The position numbers and the translations under genes are program-made. Positions 4,159 to 8,528 of a DNA stretch of 8,528 nucleotides are shown here, one piece after another. The notes under the pieces were generated by a model, which did not search any database, was not told the DNA's origin, and was given only the letters and a program-made list of their open reading frames with translations. The stretch is from JAKORR01 sp964608495 (GTDB lineage Bacteria; Armatimonadota; Zipacnadia; Zipacnadales; FEN-943). Positions within the stretch are counted from its first letter, which is position 1, and the number at the start of each line of letters is the position of its first letter. Location of the stretch: NCBI GenBank assembly GCA_964608495.1, contig CAZSOQ010000228.1, forward strand, positions 1 through 8,528, in the 5' to 3' direction.

Positions 4159-7155
4159 GTGAGACCCTTGCCGGCACGCCAGCGGACACTCATGTCCCTG
4201 CTCACCGCTGTTGTCACCATCCTTGCCCTCTCGCCCTGCTGGGCGCAGGAGGAGGCTACCATGACCGACCGAGTGCCCGAGAACCTCTACGTGGGCGATC
4301 TCGTCTCCTTTCCCGGCCCCTGGAGCTTCCAGTTGGGCCGCGCGGGCATCATCCTGGTCAGCGATCAGGAGCTCGAGGCCCTCGCCGATCCTGACAAGGT
4401 CCTCGACCTCAGCACCACCTTCGACAAGCGCGAAGAGAGTCTGCGCCAGGTGTGCGAGAAGGCCCAGGCCCGCGGCTGCCGCACGCTGATCCTGGCTTTC
4501 GACCACTTCTTCAAGCAGTACCGCCCGGGCCAGGACACACCGCGCCGCCTGATGCCCGATATGCCCGAGTACATCGAGCGCATCGCCGCGATCAGCAAGT
4601 TCGCGGCCGGCTACGGCCTGGGGCTCGAGCTCAGCCTGCTCAGCCCCCTGGAGATCGGCTCGGCCTACCGCGCCGCCACGGGCGAGTCCGGCCTGTGGAT
4701 GCACTACCGCGAGGGCCGACGAGACCCGGCCACGGGCGCCTTCAGCGTTCAGCTCTGGCGCCACAGCCGGTGGTGCAACAACAAGGGGCCCATCGCGGTC
4801 GAGGACGCCGGCGTGCGGGTCTTCGCCTTTGCCGAGCGGCCCATCGGCGGCACGCCCTACAGCGTCGTCAAGCCCGAGGCCACCGTCGAGATTACCGACC
4901 TCGCCCAAGTCGAGGTCTACGAGGGCCTGGAGGAGAGACACGGCGAGTTCCGCGCCACCCGGATCCGCGTGCACGGCCAGGGGCGGGCCGACCTCGGCGC
5001 CCTGGACAGGGTGCTGGTCGTCCAGCAGTACCGGACGCCCGAGATGGACTACTTCAGCCCGCGCGCCCTGCCCTTCCTCACGGAGCTGGCGGACCGCTAC
5101 GCCGACGCGGGGGTGAAGCTCAATGCCCTGTACTCCGACGAGATGCACATCCAGCAGGACTGGGCCTACCACGGCCACCACGACCACGGGGAGTTCGCCC
5201 TGCGCTACGTGAGCGACGGCCTGGCGGCCCGCTTCGCCGAGCTGTACGGCGAGCAGTACCGCGACTTCGCCCGCTACCTCGTGTACTTCTGCCGCGGCCA
5301 GCACGACACGGCCGGCGACCTGTCGGCCAAGTCCGCGGCGATGCACGTGCTGGGCTCCAGCCCTCGCGAGATCCGCGAGACAGCCCTGCTGCGCTCGCGC
5401 TACTACAGCCTGCTCCAGGACGGCGTGGTGGACCTGTTCGTCAAGGCCAAGCGGCACGCCGAGCAGCGGATGGGGTACCGGCTCGAGGCCCGCGCGCACG
5501 CCACCTGGGCGGAAAGCCCCACTTGCGACTCGTGGGACGTGGGCCAGGTCAACGGGAACCGGTACAAGTATGAGTACACGCCGGACTTCGTCTGGTCGAA
5601 CACCGTCCATCAGGCGGCTTCGGCCTGCCACGACTACTTCAAGTGGGGCGACTTCCTCACCGGCAACGGCAACGACCACGCCGAAGGCGGCTGGCTGGAT
5701 CGCGACTACCTGGGCCTCGCCCTCGCCTGCTCCACCGGCATCCTCAACGAGGTGCCTTACTCCTACGCCGCGCACTGGGGCATGCCCCAGGCCATTTCGC
5801 ACCTGCGCCACATGCTCGCCTGCGCCTACGGCACCGCGGGCCTGCCCTACGCCGCCGTGCAGGACATGCAGCACCGCGACGTGGAGGTGCTCATGCTCTA
5901 CCCGCTGGACCTGGTGGCCGTGGACGAGCGCTTCGGGAGCTGGATGAACCAGTACGGCTACGCCAATCTCATCACCGCCGCCAAGCTCCTCGAGCGCGGG
6001 CGCGTGGTGGACGGCGCGGTCGAGGTGGCAGGTCGCCGCTTCACCACGCTCGTCGCGACCTTCGAGCCCTTCCCCTCCGAGCGCCTCCTGGGCATGATGC
6101 GCGAGCTGGTCGCATCCGGGGGCCGGGTCGTCTGGTCCGGCCCGCCGCCGGTGCTCACCGCCGAGGGGGGCGACGCTCTCGCGCCCTGGTGTGACCTGAT
6201 GGGCGTGGACTACAAGCCCGGCCAGGACGAGGGCCTGCTGGCCCCCGGCCGGCAGGTGAGCTTCGAGGGCGTCCTCGCGGGCGTCGCGCCCCAGGCCATC
6301 CTTACCGACTTCCTCGTGGACCGTACCTACCCCGTGGCCCCGAGGGAGGGCACGCAGGCCGTCGCCCGGGTCAAGCAGCAGGTCGTGGGCACCCACCGCA
6401 CGCACGACGGCGGCGGCAGTGTCACCTTCCTGGGCTACCGTCCGCGCGACGACCAGTCCGCCAGCCTCGGCTACGAGACGCGCAACTGGTTCGAGGTACT
6501 CACGGCCCTGGGCGCCTATCCGCCGTCCGGGCGCTTCGACGGCGTCAATGACAACCCGGAGTACGTGTCGCGCACGAGCGACTACCTGGCCTGCCGCTTC
6601 CCCAACGGCGCCGTCACCCTCGCGCGGCATCTCTGCCACCTGGAGGAGGACTGGCCCGGCGGGTTCGCCCGCAACCGCGAACAGGACGAGGAGTACCTGA
6701 AGCGCTGTCCGCCACCGTCAGACGAGATCCGGCTGGAGGACGTGAAGGTCGCCGGGCACAGCATCACCTACTCGGGCCGCGGCGCGGCGGCCTTCCGGGT
6801 CAACGCGGACGGGGAGCTGGTGGCCTTCTGCGGCGGCGGGTGCCACGAGATCACCGTGGACGGCAAGACCACCGTCTTCGCCGACCGCGACCTGGGCCAG
6901 GTCACCTGGGCTCCCATCGCGCCCGACAGGCGCATCGAGGGCGGCGCGGTCTTCCAGTTCCTGGCCCGCGGTCAGGGCACGCTCCGCCTGCCGGCTTCGG
7001 GCCTGCCCGACGAGCTGTACCTGGTCAGCGAGGGCCCGACCCCCGGCAGCCGCGGCCAGGTTGTGCCGCACCGCCTCGAAGACAGGGAACTTGTGGTCGA
7101 GCTCACGGGCCCCGCGGCCGGGCGCTGGGTCTACGTCGTACCGGGCCGGCCGTGA
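4159..7155 (+). CDS. Large secreted glycoside-hydrolase-like protein, GH42-like architecture, family unassigned
   Basis: From GTG 4159 the protein has 998 residues. This start gives a proper signal peptide: arginine-rich n-region (residues 1-10), hydrophobic core (12-26), cut CWA|QEE after Ala29. ATG 4192 (987 residues) lacks the positive n-region. ATG 4261 (964 residues) has the best ribosome binding site but no signal. Residues about 45-560 look like a TIM barrel broken by a beta-rich insert (about 215-290). After it, YSDEMH carries E328, the best acid/base candidate by position. Other candidates for the second carboxylate are E452 (TWAESPT), E509 (HAEGGW) and E531 (LNEVPYSY). Residues about 574-665 resemble the flavodoxin-like trimerisation domain that follows the barrel in GH42 beta-galactosidases (VEVLMLYPLDL, then TTLVATFEPFP and GGRVVWSGPPP). 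The C-terminal 220 residues are beta-rich. Sugar hydrolysis is inferred from architecture and from the divergent esterase gene; the substrate is unknown and a non-hydrolytic role is not excluded. Confidence 0.7.
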   Translation: MRPLPARQRTLMSLLTAVVTILALSPCWAQEEATMTDRVPENLYVGDLVSFPGPWSFQLGRAGIILVSDQELEALADPDKVLDLSTTFDKREESLRQVCEKAQARGCRTLILAFDHFFKQYRPGQDTPRRLMPDMPEYIERIAAISKFAAGYGLGLELSLLSPLEIGSAYRAATGESGLWMHYREGRRDPATGAFSVQLWRHSRWCNNKGPIAVEDAGVRVFAFAERPIGGTPYSVVKPEATVEITDLAQVEVYEGLEERHGEFRATRIRVHGQGRADLGALDRVLVVQQYRTPEMDYFSPRALPFLTELADRYADAGVKLNALYSDEMHIQQDWAYHGHHDHGEFALRYVSDGLAARFAELYGEQYRDFARYLVYFCRGQHDTAGDLSAKSAAMHVLGSSPREIRETALLRSRYYSLLQDGVVDLFVKAKRHAEQRMGYRLEARAHATWAESPTCDSWDVGQVNGNRYKYEYTPDFVWSNTVHQAASACHDYFKWGDFLTGNGNDHAEGGWLDRDYLGLALACSTGILNEVPYSYAAHWGMPQAISHLRHMLACAYGTAGLPYAAVQDMQHRDVEVLMLYPLDLVAVDERFGSWMNQYGYANLITAAKLLERGRVVDGAVEVAGRRFTTLVATFEPFPSERLLGMMRELVASGGRVVWSGPPPVLTAEGGDALAPWCDLMGVDYKPGQDEGLLAPGRQVSFEGVLAGVAPQAILTDFLVDRTYPVAPREGTQAVARVKQQVVGTHRTHDGGGSVTFLGYRPRDDQSASLGYETRNWFEVLTALGAYPPSGRFDGVNDNPEYVSRTSDYLACRFPNGAVTLARHLCHLEEDWPGGFARNREQDEEYLKRCPPPSDEIRLEDVKVAGHSITYSGRGAAAFRVNADGELVAFCGGGCHEITVDGKTTVFADRDLGQVTWAPIAPDRRIEGGAVFQFLARGQGTLRLPASGLPDELYLVSEGPTPGSRGQVVPHRLEDRELVVELTGPAAGRWVYVVPGRP
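4247..4255 (+). promoter_or_regulatory. Strong internal ribosome binding site before in-frame ATG 4261
   Basis: AGGAGGAGG at 4247-4255 lies 5-8 bases before ATG 4261, inside the codons for the first residues after the predicted signal-peptide cut (Q-E-E). It is the best Shine-Dalgarno match at this gene and better than those before GTG 4159 or ATG 4192. It may start a form lacking the signal peptide. Confidence 0.5.
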
Positions 7156-7203
7156 TCCACCTCGGGGCTGGGCGGGACAAGGACGGCCCCTTGCCGGCGA
7201 CAC

Positions 7204-7209
7204 GGGAGG
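7204..7209 (+). promoter_or_regulatory. Ribosome binding site of the HEAT-repeat gene
   Basis: GGGAGG lies 7 bases before ATG 7217. It fixes the start of a gene that has no stop inside the window. The 61 bases from the hydrolase stop to this ATG hold only a weak 5-bp hairpin (CAAGG/CCTTG) and no terminator, so co-transcription with the hydrolase is likely. Confidence 0.75.
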
Positions 7210-7216
7210 CAGGGCG

Positions 7217-8528
7217 ATGGGATGGTTGCACACGCAGCGCTGGCTGTGGCGACTGGCTCAAGCCAAGACGCGGGAAGAGAAGCAGCGCGCGGCCCGCGAG
7301 CTGGGCGTTCCGGGTAATGTGCGGGCGATAGACGCCCTCGCCGCCTGCGCGGCGGACAGAAGCAGCCCGGCCGCGGCAGAGGCGGTGAGAGCACTGGGCC
7401 GGATCGGCGACGCGCGATGTGTGGCGCCGCTGGGACGGGCCTTGGCTGACCTCTACCTGGCCCGCGAGGCCGCCTCGGCCCTGGGGGAGATGGGCTGCCC
7501 CGAGGCCGTGGACCCGCTCCTTCAGGCTCTTGCTCACATGTTGACTGTGCAGGAGGCGGCGGCGGCTTTGGCCAAGCTGGGCGACCCTCGCGCCCTCGGG
7601 CCCTTGGTTGAGGCCCTGGGGCGATATCCCAGCCCACCCTACGGGTCGAGCCTGGCTGAGGCCCTGTGCTCCTTTGGCCAGGCGGCGGTCCAGCCCCTCG
7701 TCGCCGCGCTGCTGGACCCCACCTTCCCCTCCGCGAAGACTGCGGCGGACGTACTCGCACAGCTCGGCTGGAGGCCGGCCACCCCGGCTCACAGCCTCGC
7801 CCACGCTTTGGCCACCGGCCAGTGGGAAGCCGCCGCCGAACTCTCCCGCGAGGACGCCGACGCGCTCGTGCAGGCCCTCGGCCACGCCGACCACGAGGTC
7901 AGAGCCACGGCTGCGAGGGCGCTGGCGGCAACCGGCGACCGGCGGGCCTACGAGTCCCTGCAGGCGATGCTCGCCGACCGCAGCCCGGAGGTGCGTGCGA
8001 CGGCCGCCGCGGCTCTCGGCGGGCTTGGCGACGCTCGCGCGGTCGAGCCGCTCATCGCCCTGCTGGCGGATCGCGAGGCCTGGGGGGTGCGAGCCGCGGC
8101 TGCGGAAGCCCTCGGCCGCCTCGGCGATGCGCGGGCCGTCGAGCCCCTTGCGGCGGCGCTGGCTGATGAGAGTCACGCGGTGAGGGCAGCGGCGGCCTCG
8201 GCGCTGGGGCGCCTGGGGGACCGCCGGGCTGTTGAGGTGCTGCTCCCGGCGCTCGCGGACCCCGTGGCCGAGGTGCGAGAGCGTGTCGTGGAGGCCCTGG
8301 CCCGGCTCGGCGAGGAGTGGCTGGCCCGCGCCGTGGCCCTGGCGCTGAGCGGGCAGGACGAAGGCAGGCAGGGCCTCGTGGCTCTGGCGGCTAAGGGCGA
8401 CAGGCGCTGTGTCGAGCCGCTGGTGACGGCGCTGTCCCACGGGCCCTTGCGCAAGGCGGCGGCAGAGTCGCTGGAGGCCCTGGGCGAGGGCGAACTGGCT
8501 CAGGCCGCCGTGGGTGACCTGGGGGCGA
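7217..8528 (+). CDS. HEAT-repeat protein (PBS-lyase-type HEAT repeats), 3' truncated
   Basis: The frame is open from ATG 7217 to the window edge, 437 full codons with no stop. A short basic, Trp-rich start (MGWLHTQRWLWRLAQAK) leads into alpha-helical HEAT repeats of about 31 residues. Typical units read ALGRLGDARAVEPL, then LADxxxxVRAAAAEA. The repeats are degenerate up to residue 180 and regular from about 220 on. A motif LGWRPATPAHS (residues 183-193) followed by ALATGQWEAAAEL separates the two blocks. From family knowledge this LGW-P linker recurs in long HEAT proteins of bacteria and archaea. Such proteins are scaffolds for protein-protein contacts; some relatives are phycobilin lyases, but nothing here indicates pigment work. 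No signal peptide or transmembrane segment is evident, so it is probably cytoplasmic. Any C-terminal catalytic or sensor domain lies outside the window. The competing antisense frames here are shadows: none gives HEAT periodicity. Confidence 0.88.
   Translation, partial: MGWLHTQRWLWRLAQAKTREEKQRAARELGVPGNVRAIDALAACAADRSSPAAAEAVRALGRIGDARCVAPLGRALADLYLAREAASALGEMGCPEAVDPLLQALAHMLTVQEAAAALAKLGDPRALGPLVEALGRYPSPPYGSSLAEALCSFGQAAVQPLVAALLDPTFPSAKTAADVLAQLGWRPATPAHSLAHALATGQWEAAAELSREDADALVQALGHADHEVRATAARALAATGDRRAYESLQAMLADRSPEVRATAAAALGGLGDARAVEPLIALLADREAWGVRAAAAEALGRLGDARAVEPLAAALADESHAVRAAAASALGRLGDRRAVEVLLPALADPVAEVRERVVEALARLGEEWLARAVALALSGQDEGRQGLVALAAKGDRRCVEPLVTALSHGPLRKAAAESLEALGEGELAQAAVGDLGA
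8015..8389 (+). repeat. Tandem 93-96 base coding repeats (HEAT units)
   Basis: Units begin at 8015, 8111, 8204 and 8297, each with a Leu-Gly/Ala-x-Leu-Gly codon block, at spacings of 96, 93 and 93 bases. The first three continue with Asp-(Ala/Arg)-Arg-Ala-Val-Glu. The first two are similar at DNA level, for example GGTCGAGCCGCTC against CGTCGAGCCCCTT. The fourth has diverged. This indicates expansion of the HEAT array by repeat duplication. Confidence 0.7.

Noticed and set aside
3823..6639. Minus-strand extension of the esterase frame to 6639 (1,668 codons in total)
   Set aside because: The extension is antisense to the hydrolase gene and open for the same codon-use reason. The signal peptide at 3822 marks the real esterase start.
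1384..7155. A continuous plus-strand reading frame of 1,923 codons, as if one giant protein
   Set aside because: The part before about 4159 is the exact antisense of the esterase gene in mirrored codon register. It stays open because the esterase uses no TTA, CTA or TCA codons. Its translation is low-complexity His/Arg/Leu/Val-rich and matches nothing. Only the part from 4159 on is a gene.
7156..7216. A terminator after the hydrolase gene
   Set aside because: The only hairpin is CAAGG/CCTTG with a 6-base loop and no T tract, too weak to count.
7103..8440. Minus-strand frame of 445 codons opposite the HEAT gene
   Set aside because: Its product is a Gly/Arg/Gln-rich sequence without domain signals, while the plus frame from 7217 gives clear HEAT repeats with a good ribosome binding site.

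Overview
This is a very GC-rich bacterial window of 8,528 bases. It carries five protein-coding genes, two of them cut by the window edges, and no RNA genes, CRISPR array or mobile element that I can see. GC is so high that stop codons are rare in every frame, so long antisense ORFs abound; I kept only frames that encode recognisable protein. The likely source is Planctomycetota or a related polysaccharide-degrading lineage. This is an inference from three things: a secreted sialate O-acetylesterase-type esterase with a long C-terminal extension, a large secreted glycoside-hydrolase-like protein, and a HEAT-repeat protein.

Layout. Bases 3-188 (+) are the last 61 codons of a TrpB2-type tryptophan synthase beta chain, followed by a textbook intrinsic terminator (218-255). 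Bases 327-1493 (+) encode a class I SAM-dependent methyltransferase with an unassigned N-terminal half. Its 3' end converges on the esterase gene (1633-3822, minus), and the 139-base gap holds a long imperfect hairpin (1517-1572). The esterase gene is divergent from a large glycoside-hydrolase-like gene (4159-7155, +), and the 336-base gap between them must hold both promoters. Only 61 bases after the hydrolase gene, and probably in the same transcript, a HEAT-repeat gene starts at 7217 and stays open through the window end.

How the genes may work together. The esterase and hydrolase both carry signal peptides, so they probably act outside the cytoplasm on one acetylated glycan: one removes O-acetyl groups, the other acts on the backbone or side chains. 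That pairing is inferred from position and protein class. The tryptophan synthase and methyltransferase genes look like unrelated housekeeping or small-molecule neighbours. The HEAT protein has no visible catalytic domain in the part present and may be a scaffold.

The most interesting point is the 5' end of the hydrolase gene. A GTG start gives a good signal peptide, but its ribosome binding site lies in a GC-rich hairpin. A very strong second ribosome binding site sits exactly at the predicted signal-peptide cleavage site, 5 bases before an in-frame ATG. This arrangement could make both a secreted and a cytoplasmic form of one enzyme. The hydrolase itself does not match a family I can name with confidence.
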